DNA from: an uncultured Desulfobulbus sp.
Lineage (GTDB): Bacteria; Desulfobacterota; Desulfobulbia; Desulfobulbales; Desulfobulbaceae
DNA: 64,000 bases
Direction: 5' to 3'
NCBI RefSeq assembly: GCF_963664075.1
Contig: NZ_OY760916.1
Coordinates: 1,986,001-2,050,000, forward strand
Shown here: piece by piece, positions 1 to 8,494 of the stretch
Layout of the letters: the number at the start of each line of letters is the position of its first letter
Position numbering within the stretch: the first letter of the stretch is position 1
Program-made: the position numbers and the translations under genes
Notes under the pieces: model-generated
Told to the model about the DNA's origin: nothing
The model's database searches: none
What the model saw: only the letters and a program-made list of their open reading frames with translations

Positions 1-96
1 GGACTCATGCTAAGGAAACCACATTCAATTCCTTTATGAACAACCGATGCGCACCATGCGCACCCGGCCTGTCATTTAACAACCCACCTCGTGATC

Positions 97-1449
97 ATGC
101 GCAAAAAAAATGGTTTTGTCAGCCTGTTTGCCTCAGTGCAACTGGCCCTTTTCCTCCTCTTTATTCTTGCAGCAACCTCCATCATCGGCACCATAATTCC
201 TCAAAATCAAAGTTACGGCTTTTACGTCCAACAGTTTGGGGAAAAAACAGCTCAATTTTTTGGACTGCTTGATATTGCTGATATGTATAATTCCTGGTGG
301 TTTCTCAGCCTGCTTGGATTTTTTGCTCTCAATCTCATTGTCTGCAGCGTAGAACGAATCCCTCAAGTTTTTCGTATCCTCAGCCGTGATCTGGGGACGA
401 CATCTACGGAGCAACTGAAGAAAATGCCTCTGCAGCATGCGTACACCCTTTCCACGACCATGGATGCGGCTGCACACGAAGTAAATTCTTTTTTCCAAAC
501 ACTTGGATTTAAGGCACAAAAGTTACCAAGGAACGATGGCTTGCTTTTTGTTGCCCAGAGGGGTGGGTGGAGTCGTTTTGGCGTCTATGTCGTCCATTGT
601 TCTATCCTCGTGGTCCTTTTGGGAGCTGTCATTGGCTCATCCACTATTGCTCAAAAAGTTCTCCATAATCCCAATTTTGCCTTTAAAGGAGCAATGATGC
701 TCCCTGAAGGGCAGGCCTCAAGTCATATTAATGCGTTTAAGGGGGGCCAGCATATTGATCTTGATTTCCAACTTTTCTGCAAAGATTTCACTATCGAATA
801 TTATTCCAATGGAATGCCCAAAACCTATCGTTCAGAGGTGGCAATACTTGAGGGAGGTACGGAAGTTCGTCATGCGATCATTGAGGTTAACAAGCCACTC
901 ACCTATAAAGGGGTGACCTTTTACCAATCAAGTTATCAGCCTTTCCAGAACTATCGAGTAGAGATTAAACGCGAAACCGACGGTCTGACGACCAGTTCCC
1001 GCATTGGTGTAGCCAAAGAGGTCCTTTGGGATGAGACGGGGGTTCGTTACGGTATTCTCAACCGAGAAAACCGTGGAGAGGTGACCAGACGGCTTAAAAT
1101 CTGGTTTACTGATGATAAGGGGAAGGCCTCTGTTTTTTGGCTGCAGGCCGGGCAGGAGGCCAAAATTGAACGTCCCGGGGAGAGCTACACCTTAAAGGTT
1201 GATCAGGCTTATGCCACCGGTTTGCAAGCAACCAAAGACCCTGGAGTTGGACTGGTCTATAGCGGTTGTATCTTCATGCTTCTGGGGCTTTATGTGGCCT
1301 TTTTTCTCTCACATCGGCGTCTCTATGGAATTATTCAGGTTGAAGGCTCCGAGTGCCGAATACTTTTGGCTGGCGATGCCAATAAAAACAAGGTAGGTTT
1401 TGAAAGGAAATTTACTGAGCGTATCAAGCGTTTAGATCAATTTCCCTGA
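97..1449 (+). CDS. resB: Cytochrome c biogenesis protein ResB/Ccs1
   Basis: Inner-membrane ResB (Ccs1) protein of System II cytochrome c maturation, which works with CcsA to deliver haem and attach it to apocytochromes in the periplasm. About 450 aa. Hydrophobic segments lie near residues 10-30, 70-90, 165-185 and 390-412, with a large periplasmic domain between the third and fourth, as is usual for the family. The third segment holds the FGVYVVH stretch with a His. An in-frame GTG lies at 91, 6 bases before the chosen ATG, and neither has a clear Shine-Dalgarno sequence. The next gene, ccsA, follows on the same strand with a short gap, so the pair is probably one operon. Confidence 0.93.
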   Translation: MRKKNGFVSLFASVQLALFLLFILAATSIIGTIIPQNQSYGFYVQQFGEKTAQFFGLLDIADMYNSWWFLSLLGFFALNLIVCSVERIPQVFRILSRDLGTTSTEQLKKMPLQHAYTLSTTMDAAAHEVNSFFQTLGFKAQKLPRNDGLLFVAQRGGWSRFGVYVVHCSILVVLLGAVIGSSTIAQKVLHNPNFAFKGAMMLPEGQASSHINAFKGGQHIDLDFQLFCKDFTIEYYSNGMPKTYRSEVAILEGGTEVRHAIIEVNKPLTYKGVTFYQSSYQPFQNYRVEIKRETDGLTTSSRIGVAKEVLWDETGVRYGILNRENRGEVTRRLKIWFTDDKGKASVFWLQAGQEAKIERPGESYTLKVDQAYATGLQATKDPGVGLVYSGCIFMLLGLYVAFFLSHRRLYGIIQVEGSECRILLAGDANKNKVGFERKFTERIKRLDQFP

Positions 1450-1493
1450 TCAAGCCCACCTCACCTTTGTCCATTTCTGCTTACGGATTATCT

Positions 1494-2342
1494 ATGGAGA
1501 GCTCTCTGTTCTTTGGCCTGGCCATGATCGCCTATATTTTGGCAGCGGCGTTTTATCTGGCCCTATTACTGTTTAAAAACGAGAAGGTCGGTTTCATCGG
1601 CATGATCTTCGCGGTGGGTGGAGTCTTGCTGCAAACAATCGCGCTTGGGCTGCGCTGGTATGAATCGTATCAGATCGGTGTCGGTCATGCCCCTTTGACT
1701 AATATGTATGAGTCTCTGGTCTTTTTTGCCTGGTGCACCACCCTTTTCTATCTTGGACTGGAATATCGTTTTAAGGCACGTATTATGGGAGCCTTTGTCA
1801 TGCCCTGTGTTGCTGTGGCCATGGCCTACGCCTCTCTCTCACCCCGTATTGATGACACCATCAGTCCGCTTATTCCTGCTTTGCAGTCCAATTGGCTCAT
1901 AGCCCATGTGGTCACCTGTTTTATTGGCTATGGCGCCTTTGCCGTGGCTGGCGGTCTGGGCATGATGTATTTATTAAAGAGTACAGACAAGCACCAAGCA
2001 ATCAAGGCATCGATATCAAGCTCGTTACCTGAGCTCAAAGTTATTGACGACCTGACGCACAAAACCATAGTTTTTGGTTTCATGTGGCTTTCAGCTGGTA
2101 TCATTACCGGAGCAATCTGGGCCAACGAGGCCTGGGGTACCTACTGGAGTTGGGATCCCAAGGAGACCTGGTCCATTATTACCTGGTTCGTCTACGCCTT
2201 GACCCTGCATGCACGCTTTACCAGGGGATGGCAGGGCCGCCGTATAGCCTGGCTAGCTATTGTAGGTTTTCTCGCTGTTTTCTTTACCTATTTTGGGGTC
2301 AACTTCTTTCTATCGGGTCTGCATAGCTACGGATCCGTTTAA
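1494..2342 (+). CDS. ccsA: Cytochrome c biogenesis protein CcsA/ResC
   Basis: Multi-pass haem-handling partner of ResB. It carries the family's tryptophan-rich motif WGTYWSWDPKETW near residues 210-222, which binds haem on the periplasmic side. Conserved His residues are seen in SNWLIAHVV, YALTLHAR and the C-terminal GLHSYG. About 282 aa from the ATG at 1494, with eight or so hydrophobic segments. An in-frame TTG at 1467 would add 9 residues; the ATG is preferred although no strong ribosome-binding site is visible. It lies directly after resB and before a tetrahaem cytochrome that would be a natural substrate. Confidence 0.93.
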   Translation: MESSLFFGLAMIAYILAAAFYLALLLFKNEKVGFIGMIFAVGGVLLQTIALGLRWYESYQIGVGHAPLTNMYESLVFFAWCTTLFYLGLEYRFKARIMGAFVMPCVAVAMAYASLSPRIDDTISPLIPALQSNWLIAHVVTCFIGYGAFAVAGGLGMMYLLKSTDKHQAIKASISSSLPELKVIDDLTHKTIVFGFMWLSAGIITGAIWANEAWGTYWSWDPKETWSIITWFVYALTLHARFTRGWQGRRIAWLAIVGFLAVFFTYFGVNFFLSGLHSYGSV

Positions 2343-2401
2343 TTGATGTCAACGTTTTTTTGTTCTCAACGTCCTACTCACTTTTTTATAGGAGATATTC
2401 A

Positions 2402-2797
2402 ATGAAAAATTTTATTCTTGGTGGGGCCCTTCTCGCCTTTTGCTGTGCCCCCTGTTTCTTAGCAACTGCAATCGCGGCCGATAAGGGCCCTGCAGAGATT
2501 ACGCTTGAGTCCACAATTGATGGCAAGGCAAAACCCAAACCAGCCTTTTTTCCCCATGGCGAGCATCAGTCTCGTTTGGAATGTGGCACCTGCCACCACG
2601 GTAAAGATGCCGAGGGAAAGCAGATAGCTTATGTTGAGGGCCAGAAAATCGAAAAATGTGAAAGTTGTCACAACAGTAATGAAGCAGCCATGCCTGCAAA
2701 GGTCAAAACCTTCATGAAAGCTGCTCACGCTAAATGTAAAACCTGTCATCAGAAGAGTGACAAGAAACTCGCTCGCTGTACAACTTGTCATAAATAA
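2402..2797 (+). CDS. Tetrahaem cytochrome c3 (class III)
   Basis: Periplasmic tetrahaem cytochrome, 131 aa. The signal peptide runs over residues 1-26 and ends near ATAIAA. Four CxxCH haem sites are visible: residues 61-65, 86-90, 112-116 and 126-130. Additional His at about 52, 55, 66 and 109 could be the distal ligands of bis-His haems. All four sites are CxxCH; the CxxxxCH form seen in many Desulfovibrio c3 proteins is absent. In sulfate reducers this family shuttles electrons between periplasmic hydrogenases or formate dehydrogenases and membrane complexes. The start is fixed by AGGAG 8 bases upstream of ATG 2402. It follows the resB/ccsA maturation genes. Confidence 0.92.
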   Translation: MKNFILGGALLAFCCAPCFLATAIAADKGPAEITLESTIDGKAKPKPAFFPHGEHQSRLECGTCHHGKDAEGKQIAYVEGQKIEKCESCHNSNEAAMPAKVKTFMKAAHAKCKTCHQKSDKKLARCTTCHK

Positions 2798-2959
2798 GGG
2801 GTATTGAGAAGCTTGCTGGTGATGGCTGATTGGCAATTTCTATGAATAGCCTGTCAGCCTTCAACGCGTAGCTAGCTGCACGCTCCATCCATTGACAATG
2901 TGCAACAAATGCTATCCATACTGTTTTGGTGTGGGCAGCTTTTGTTGCATGTACACAAA

Positions 2960-2998
2960 AAAAAGCTGTCCACATTGGAACGAAGTGGACAGCTTTTT
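2960..2998. terminator. Bidirectional Rho-independent terminator
   Basis: Arms 2960-2973 and 2985-2998 are perfectly complementary over 14 bases (core AGCTGTCCAC) with an 11-base loop, an A-run before and a T-run after. It therefore works on both strands, between cytochrome c3 (+) and glyS (-). A second small hairpin (3010-3017 with 3022-3029) lies between it and the glyS stop. Confidence 0.9.
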
Positions 2999-3041
2999 AT
3001 GTTTCAATCACACTCTTTGAAAAGAGTGTTACATCATAGGT

Positions 3042-5117
3042 TTATTCTGCATGCATACGTGAAATATCACCTACAGAGAGAACCAGTTCGCCAAGCGCTG
3101 TCAACAGATTAAGTCGATTTTGACGAACGGCAGGATCTTCAGCCATAACCATGACTTTATCAAAAAATTGATCCACCGGTTCTTTCATTTCAAGAAGCGC
3201 CAAGAGTGCTTTGCAGTACTCCTGCTGTTGAATCAAAGGCTGAGCCTGAGCTTGAACTTCGGTCAAAGCAGAAAAAAGTGCTTGTTCTGCAGGCTCGCTC
3301 AACAGTGATGCTTCAATAGTTGTGCCCGTGTTGTCTTTGACGATATTTCTAATTCGCTTAAAGGATCCGGCAAGGACGGTAAAACTTTCCTGAGATCGAA
3401 TCTGATCCAAGGCCTCAATTCGGGCAATACAGTCGACCACATCATCAAAGCCAACCGAGGTCGCTGCTTCGACGAGTTCTTGGGGAAGACCAGCTGCAAC
3501 CTGGTCGTTTTCAAAGCGAAGACGAATAAACTCGATGACCTCTGTCACGATGGCAGCATCAGTTGCCACGACTCCTTCATAGCCCTTGAGAGCGGCAGTG
3601 GCCATTTCCTCTAAAGAGAAGGAAATTTTTAAGCCCTTGATGATACTAATAAGTCCAATAGCCTGACGTCTGAGTCCAAAGGCGTCTTTATTACCGGTGG
3701 GCTTTTCACCGATAGCAAAACAACCAACCAGTGTATCCAGGCGATCTGCTATGCCAACCAGAGCGCCAAGCAGTGAGCTTGGTAATGCACCACCAGCTCG
3801 GACAGGCATGTAATGTTCTTCGATGGCACGGGCAACTTCAGGCTTTTCACCATCGGTATAGGCGTAGACTCGGCCCATAATGCCCTGCAGCGAGGTAAAC
3901 TCACCAACCATCTGACTGAGCAGGTCTGCCTTTGCCAGGGTTGCAACCCGTTGCACGTCCGCGTCGAGTTCTGGAGCTATGACGCGGGCCAGAGTGGCGG
4001 ATAGTGCAACCATGCGTTCACTTTTGGCAAGCATAGTGCCAAGCTTGTTCTGGAAAACAATCCCTTTTAGCTCTGGGCAGAGTGATGCGAGTGTGTGCTT
4101 TTTATCTTCATTAAAGAAAAAGAGACCATCTTCCAGGCGTGCCCGCAATACCCGCTGATGACCGTTGGCAGCCAAAGCGATATCTTCGATTCTGGTATTA
4201 TTGACCGCGACGAAGAGCGGCAAAAGTTTTCCATCGCTTCCTGCCACGGGGAAGTATTTCTGATGCTCCCGCATGGAGGTCACCAGAGTCTCCTCGGGGA
4301 GCTGCAGAAATTTTTCATCAAAACGTCCGCAAACACCATAAGGATACTCAACCAAGTTGGTTACCGTGTCCAAAAGTCCCTCATGAAGAATCGGGGTGGC
4401 GCCTTCTATCTGCGCATGCTCTTTGACTGCACGTTTAACCTCAGTAATTACCATCTCACGTCGTTCTTTGGGATCGGCGATTATGAATTTTGAACGCAGC
4501 AATTCCAGGTACTCACTGGCATTGGTGAGTTCAAAAGTTTCAGGAGCAAGAAAACGATGACCACGGGAGGTCTTTCCAGCGCTCACGCCCTCAACCTCGA
4601 CAGGCAGGACCTCACCATCGTAGAGTGGCGCGAGCCACTGAATTGGTCGAGCAAAGGTGATAGAATAGTCGGACCATTTCATTGATTTAGGAAAAACCAA
4701 CTCTCGAATAAGTGATTCAAGCATGGCAGGCAGAAGCATCTTGGTCTCCTGCCCCTTCACATCCTCAACCACCATCAAGTACTCTCCCTTGGGAGTATCA
4801 ACGATCTGCAACTGAGCAGGATCACACCCCTTGGAGCGGGCAAAACCAATGGCTGCCTTGGTTGGATTGCCGGCCTCATCATAACCTGCTTTTTTCGATG
4901 GCCCGATGTGCTCTTGACTTCGGTCAGCTTGTTTGGCTTGCAGATCCTCTATAATAAGGGTCAACCGACGCGGAGTTCCATAGGTGCGAATGGCACCATA
5001 GGTGAGCTCCAGAGCCCCAAGTTTCTTGGCAGATTGTTCAGCCAGGGTGTTCAGGGCCGGCTGGATATATCCAGCGGGGATTTCTTCTGTTCCTATTTCA
5101 AAAAGAAGTTCACTCAT
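3042..5117 (-). CDS. glyS: Glycyl-tRNA synthetase beta subunit
   Basis: Beta chain of the alpha2beta2 bacterial glycyl-tRNA synthetase, needed with GlyQ to charge tRNA-Gly in the cytoplasm. 691 aa, the usual length of the family. The N-terminus (MSELLFEIGTEEIPAGYIQ) is a family hallmark, and strong similarity is evident throughout, for example SMREHQKYFPV and KPTGNKDAFGLRRQAIGL. The partner glyQ, normally directly upstream, is absent here: the upstream gene on the same strand is a FolE2-like gene 69 bases away. GlyQ must be encoded elsewhere. Confidence 0.96.
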   Translation of the reverse strand: MSELLFEIGTEEIPAGYIQPALNTLAEQSAKKLGALELTYGAIRTYGTPRRLTLIIEDLQAKQADRSQEHIGPSKKAGYDEAGNPTKAAIGFARSKGCDPAQLQIVDTPKGEYLMVVEDVKGQETKMLLPAMLESLIRELVFPKSMKWSDYSITFARPIQWLAPLYDGEVLPVEVEGVSAGKTSRGHRFLAPETFELTNASEYLELLRSKFIIADPKERREMVITEVKRAVKEHAQIEGATPILHEGLLDTVTNLVEYPYGVCGRFDEKFLQLPEETLVTSMREHQKYFPVAGSDGKLLPLFVAVNNTRIEDIALAANGHQRVLRARLEDGLFFFNEDKKHTLASLCPELKGIVFQNKLGTMLAKSERMVALSATLARVIAPELDADVQRVATLAKADLLSQMVGEFTSLQGIMGRVYAYTDGEKPEVARAIEEHYMPVRAGGALPSSLLGALVGIADRLDTLVGCFAIGEKPTGNKDAFGLRRQAIGLISIIKGLKISFSLEEMATAALKGYEGVVATDAAIVTEVIEFIRLRFENDQVAAGLPQELVEAATSVGFDDVVDCIARIEALDQIRSQESFTVLAGSFKRIRNIVKDNTGTTIEASLLSEPAEQALFSALTEVQAQAQPLIQQQEYCKALLALLEMKEPVDQFFDKVMVMAEDPAVRQNRLNLLTALGELVLSVGDISRMHAE

Positions 5118-5186
5118 CGCAGTCTGTTGGGGTAGAGATGGTTAAGCGTAGAGGCACCCCGATAAGGGAGCATACCGTATATTGAA

Positions 5187-5903
5187 TCAGTGGGCTGGCA
5201 ACTGACGGGGCCATTGCGACACAGCAAATGCTGAATAACCGTTGGCACTATTTTTCACAACAACTTTGTACCATTGAAAGGCTCCACTGGCTAGCAGGAC
5301 ATCGGAGATTTGTAAACAAAGTGATTCCACCGTTTCATTTTCAAGCGATTGTAAGGCCACGGCATTTTCAACCTGGGCGATGAGATCTTCAATCCAGAGA
5401 AAAGATTTCATTCGCACAGCGACCGTCATCATTCCCCAATGACCAGTGAGTCCATCCTGGTGCGAATGATGCTCAGCGGTAAAAGACAAGGGAACGTCAA
5501 CTTCAACCTGTAGGTCAAGTTTTGCGTCCAAGGAACCATGCAAGCGACAATCATACCGCCGTAAAGTCTGTGGCGTCGTTGCACTACAGTTCTCAAAAAA
5601 ATAGGGAAATTCCATTTCCATATGGGCTGCTTCGGCATCGAGGCGGAGCTTCATTTCTTCAAGAATGGATTGAAAGGTCTTGAGGTTAAAATTACCATGA
5701 AACTGATTGAGAATTTCCACGAACCGGCTCATGTGTGTCCCCTTAAACAAATGGGGCAAGTTCACATACATGTTAACCTTGGCGATGGTGGATTGAGTGC
5801 GTTTAGCCTTGTCCAAGACCGTTATGGGATAGGTTATGGTCTTCACACCAACTTTTCGAATATCGATTCGTCGGGAGTCAGCAGAGCTTTGAATATCTTT
5901 CAT
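5187..5903 (-). CDS. Divergent FolE2-like protein (GTP cyclohydrolase IB family), catalytic motifs missing
   Basis: 238 aa. The N-terminal half is clearly FolE2/GCYH-IB (DUF198): VGVKTITYPITVLD near residue 18 and NLPHLFKGTHMSRFVEIL near residue 48. The catalytic half is not conserved. The usual CPCSKE stretch with the zinc-binding Cys is replaced by VPLSFTAEHHSH at 137-148, with no Cys. The usual C-terminal NFESIHxH motif reads VKNSANGYSAFA. The segment carrying the conserved Glu is shortened. True FolE2 opens GTP to 7,8-dihydroneopterin triphosphate for folate or queuosine; this copy probably has another or no catalytic role. An in-frame stop just upstream limits the start to ATG 5903, which has a weak ribosome-binding site. 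It lies upstream of glyS. Confidence 0.75.
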   Translation of the reverse strand: MKDIQSSADSRRIDIRKVGVKTITYPITVLDKAKRTQSTIAKVNMYVNLPHLFKGTHMSRFVEILNQFHGNFNLKTFQSILEEMKLRLDAEAAHMEMEFPYFFENCSATTPQTLRRYDCRLHGSLDAKLDLQVEVDVPLSFTAEHHSHQDGLTGHWGMMTVAVRMKSFLWIEDLIAQVENAVALQSLENETVESLCLQISDVLLASGAFQWYKVVVKNSANGYSAFAVSQWPRQLPAH

Positions 5904-6219
5904 GGAGTTACGGCTTTAATAACCTTTCGGTTGTCTGAGACAAAAAGAGGAAAAGTACAGTTGGATGCCCAAGGGCAGTAGATAATACTATTCAGGTATA
6001 TACGGGATGAGCGCAGACGTTTAAAGAGAACGATACAAGGGAATCTTGAATAATTGTTTTTTTTCCAATCCCTGGGTCACGCTTAAAATTTTATCACCGG
6101 AATACCATTGGCATGCCTGCGGTAACACTTTGCGCAATCCTCAGCAATCACCCACTATCACGTAATCTACGAAAATCTCCCCCAGAGAAGAAGAGCTTTG
6201 GGCAGCATGAGGGTGGACA
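5904..6219. other. Intergenic region, 316 bp, nothing recognised
   Basis: This gap separates the response regulator stop from the folE2-like start; both genes are on the minus strand. I see no convincing terminator hairpin with a T-run, no RNA gene, and no ORF with a ribosome-binding site. A promoter for folE2-like/glyS is expected here but no clear -35/-10 pair stands out. Confidence 0.4.
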
Positions 6220-6576
6220 CTATCCCAGGTGTTTGCGTATGGTCGCCTTAAGTTCATCCATATTGGCCGACTTCACCACATAGGCCTCAGAGGCCCAGCT
6301 GCCGAAATCTTGTTTATACTCCTGGTAGGCTGAACTGAGAATAATGGGAATATCACCTTTGATCTCTTTCATCTGCCGCAGGACCTCGATACCATTCATC
6401 TCCGGCATATTGATATCAAGCACCACGATATCTGGGGGATTTTCTGCAAATTGCCCTAAAGCTTCCTGCCCGTTATAGGCTGAATCGACAATATAGCCTT
6501 CATCTTCAAATTCCTCTCTATAGAGCAACTGAATGGATTCTTCATCGTCGACTAAAAGAATACGTTTTTTTTCCAC
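6220..6576 (-). CDS. Single-domain response regulator (CheY-like receiver)
   Basis: About 118 aa made only of a receiver domain with no output domain. The acidic pocket is VDDEE near the N-terminus. The phospho-acceptor Asp lies in VVLDINMPEMNG, the switch Ser in IILSSAY and the conserved Lys in YVVKSA. It may act by protein contact or in a phosphorelay; no kinase is nearby. Two in-frame GTG codons are possible. The one at 6576 is preferred because AGGAGG ends 6 bases before it, while the GTG at 6582 overlaps that Shine-Dalgarno sequence. The gene starts just after galT, whose TAG stop abuts the ribosome-binding site, so the two are probably cotranscribed. Confidence 0.9.
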   Translation of the reverse strand: MEKKRILLVDDEESIQLLYREEFEDEGYIVDSAYNGQEALGQFAENPPDIVVLDINMPEMNGIEVLRQMKEIKGDIPIILSSAYQEYKQDFGSWASEAYVVKSANMDELKATIRKHLG

Positions 6577-6585
6577 AGACACCTC

Positions 6586-7584
6586 CTACAGTTTCACCTC
6601 GCGAAGATACCTACAGGTCTCTTCAGGTGGCATGGGATTGATGTAGAACCCGGTTCCCCACTCAAATCCAGCAATCGACGTTAGTTTAGGGACAATCTCA
6701 AAATGCCAGTGATAATGTTCCAGCGGACCAGAACGCAGGGGTTGGGTGTGCAGAACAAAGTTATAGGGAACATTGGGAATACAAGTATCAAGACGACGCA
6801 GAGTTTCAGAAAATATCTCGGCGAGAGCAATCAGAGAGCTTTCATCCTGCTCAATATAGGATGAGCTGTGTTGCCTGGGCATGATCCACATCTCAAAAGG
6901 TGAGCGTGGAGCAAAGGGGGTAACCGTCACAAACTTATCGTTTTCACAGACAAGACGTATCTTCTGCTGTGTTTCCTGTCGAATAATATCGCAGAAGACA
7001 CATCGGTCTTTATATTTGTAATAGGAAAGAGATCCGTCGAGCTCAGAAGTCACCATGCGAGGTAATATAGGCAGGGCAACAAGCTGGGAATGAGAATGCT
7101 CAAGGGAAGCACCGGCTGCCTTTCCGAAATTTTTAAAGATAACGACATAATTAAAACGTGGATCTTTGGAAAGATCACGGATGCGATCACGGAAGGCTCG
7201 GAAAGTAAAGAGCATATCGTGGGGTGGCATGTGTGAAAATCGGTCCTTATGGTTGGGACTTTCAATAATCACCTCATGCGCACCGATGCCGTTCATGCGG
7301 TCGTAGAGACCCTCTCCTTGTTTATCGAGCTCTCCTTCAATAACCAAAGCAGGATATTTATTGGGCACGACCCGTAACTTCCAGCCTGCGGTATTGGGGT
7401 ACCCCCACTCCCGCCCATACACCAGAACCTCATCTGGCGTGGTCTTTTCATTGCCAGGGCAGAGGGGGCAAAAACCTCCCTTGACCTTGTACTCTTCGAC
7501 TAAAAAGTCAGTAGGCCGTTTTCCCCGCTCCTGGGCAATGATGATCCAACGGCCAAGAATAGGATCCTTTCTTAGTTCCGGCAT
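6586..7584 (-). CDS. galT: Galactose-1-phosphate uridylyltransferase family protein
   Basis: HIT-superfamily nucleotidylyltransferase of the Leloir pathway, which exchanges UMP between UDP-glucose and galactose-1-phosphate. About 332 aa. The zinc-site pattern CPLCPGNE is near residue 38 and CVFCDI near the middle; the nucleophile region is EHSHSQLVALP (HxHxQ); EHYHWHFEIVPKL lies near the C-terminus. HSHSQ instead of the enterobacterial HPHGQ is the version seen in many anaerobes, some members of which are ADP-glucose phosphorylase-like, so substrate choice is uncertain. The start at ATG 7584 (MPELRKDPILGRW) fits the family; a longer frame would run into the dksA-like gene. Confidence 0.88.
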   Translation of the reverse strand: MPELRKDPILGRWIIIAQERGKRPTDFLVEEYKVKGGFCPLCPGNEKTTPDEVLVYGREWGYPNTAGWKLRVVPNKYPALVIEGELDKQGEGLYDRMNGIGAHEVIIESPNHKDRFSHMPPHDMLFTFRAFRDRIRDLSKDPRFNYVVIFKNFGKAAGASLEHSHSQLVALPILPRMVTSELDGSLSYYKYKDRCVFCDIIRQETQQKIRLVCENDKFVTVTPFAPRSPFEMWIMPRQHSSSYIEQDESSLIALAEIFSETLRRLDTCIPNVPYNFVLHTQPLRSGPLEHYHWHFEIVPKLTSIAGFEWGTGFYINPMPPEETCRYLREVKL

Positions 7585-7589
7585 AGGTG

Positions 7590-7952
7590 TTAACGCCCCT
7601 GTTCTTTTTCGCGTTGCTCCTGGTTGGTTTTGCAATCAATACAAAACTTGGCAACCGGTCGAGCCTCAAGCCGTTTAATGGCAATATCTTCTCCGCATCC
7701 AGCGCAGATTCCGTAAGAACCATCTTCTATGCGGGAGAGAGCTTCTTCGATCTTCTCCATCAACCGCCGCTCTCGACCGCGAATACGCAGCTCAAAACTT
7801 CGATCGGATTCAACAGTCGCTCGATCGTTGGGATCTGGAATATTGCCGTTCTGACTGGTCATGTCAGTCAGTGTTTGCTCAACATCAATGTTGATTTCAG
7901 ACTTCATTTCTTCCAGTCGATCTTTAAAATGCAGCAAATCTTTTTCTTCCAT
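7590..7952 (-). CDS. DksA/TraR-type RNA polymerase-binding zinc-finger protein
   Basis: 120 aa. The N-terminal half is a predicted coiled coil (about residues 1-70). It is followed by a four-Cys zinc finger, CAGCGEDIAIKRLEARPVAK then CIDC, at about 80-105. DksA-family proteins enter the RNA polymerase secondary channel and modify initiation, often with ppGpp. The acidic tip residues expected in E. coli DksA were not verified, so a TraR-like or general-stress variant is possible. GGGAGAG lies upstream of ATG 7952. The gene precedes galT by 5 bases. Confidence 0.9.
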   Translation of the reverse strand: MEEKDLLHFKDRLEEMKSEINIDVEQTLTDMTSQNGNIPDPNDRATVESDRSFELRIRGRERRLMEKIEEALSRIEDGSYGICAGCGEDIAIKRLEARPVAKFCIDCKTNQEQREKEQGR

Positions 7953-7999
7953 ATCGCTCTCCCACAGAATGTGAACGTGGTCTCTTTGCCTATGTTATA

Positions 8000-8494
8000 T
8001 CATGGGACATCAGGCCTGACAAATAGGCCGCTCTTCCCGCCGCTTTTGCGCAAAAGCCGAGTATCGGAGATGACCATGGTCTTATCCACAGCCTTGCACA
8101 TGTCATAAATTGTCAGGGCCGCCACAGAAACAGCTGTCAACGCTTCCATTTCCACACCAGTACGGCCTGCCATGGAAACGGTGGCCTCAATTTCAATTGC
8201 ACAGTCAGCATCGCGAAAAGAAAAGGCGACATCTGCAGAGGTAATCGCTAAGGGGTGGCAGAGAGGAATGAGCTGATCTACCTTTTTTGCCGCCATGATT
8301 CCGGCGATGCGGGCAACACCAAGTACATCGCCTTTTTTGACGGTACCTTTGCGAATCATGTCATAGGCCTGCTGAGACATGGTGATAGTTCCAGCTGCGA
8401 TCGCCACCCGGACAGTTTCAGTCTTACCGCTGACATCCACCATGCGAGCGTTGCCGCTTTCATCAAAATGAGTAAATTCCGATTGCTCAGCCAT
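8000..8494 (-). CDS. moaC: Cyclic pyranopterin monophosphate synthase MoaC
   Basis: Converts the MoaA product into cyclic pyranopterin monophosphate in molybdenum/tungsten cofactor biosynthesis. 164 aa, typical length. Hallmarks: [14 protein letters not shown] near the N-terminus, [11 protein letters not shown] in the middle and the active-site stretch [20 protein letters not shown] followed by CKAVDK. Its start overlaps the end of dnaJ by 8 bases, so it is translated from the dnaJ message. No other moa genes are in the window. Confidence 0.96.
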   Translation of the reverse strand: MAEQSEFTHFDESGNARMVDVSGKTETVRVAIAAGTITMSQQAYDMIRKGTVKKGDVLGVARIAGIMAAKKVDQLIPLCHPLAITSADVAFSFRDADCAIEIEATVSMAGRTGVEMEALTAVSVAALTIYDMCKAVDKTMVISDTRLLRKSGGKSGLFVRPDVP

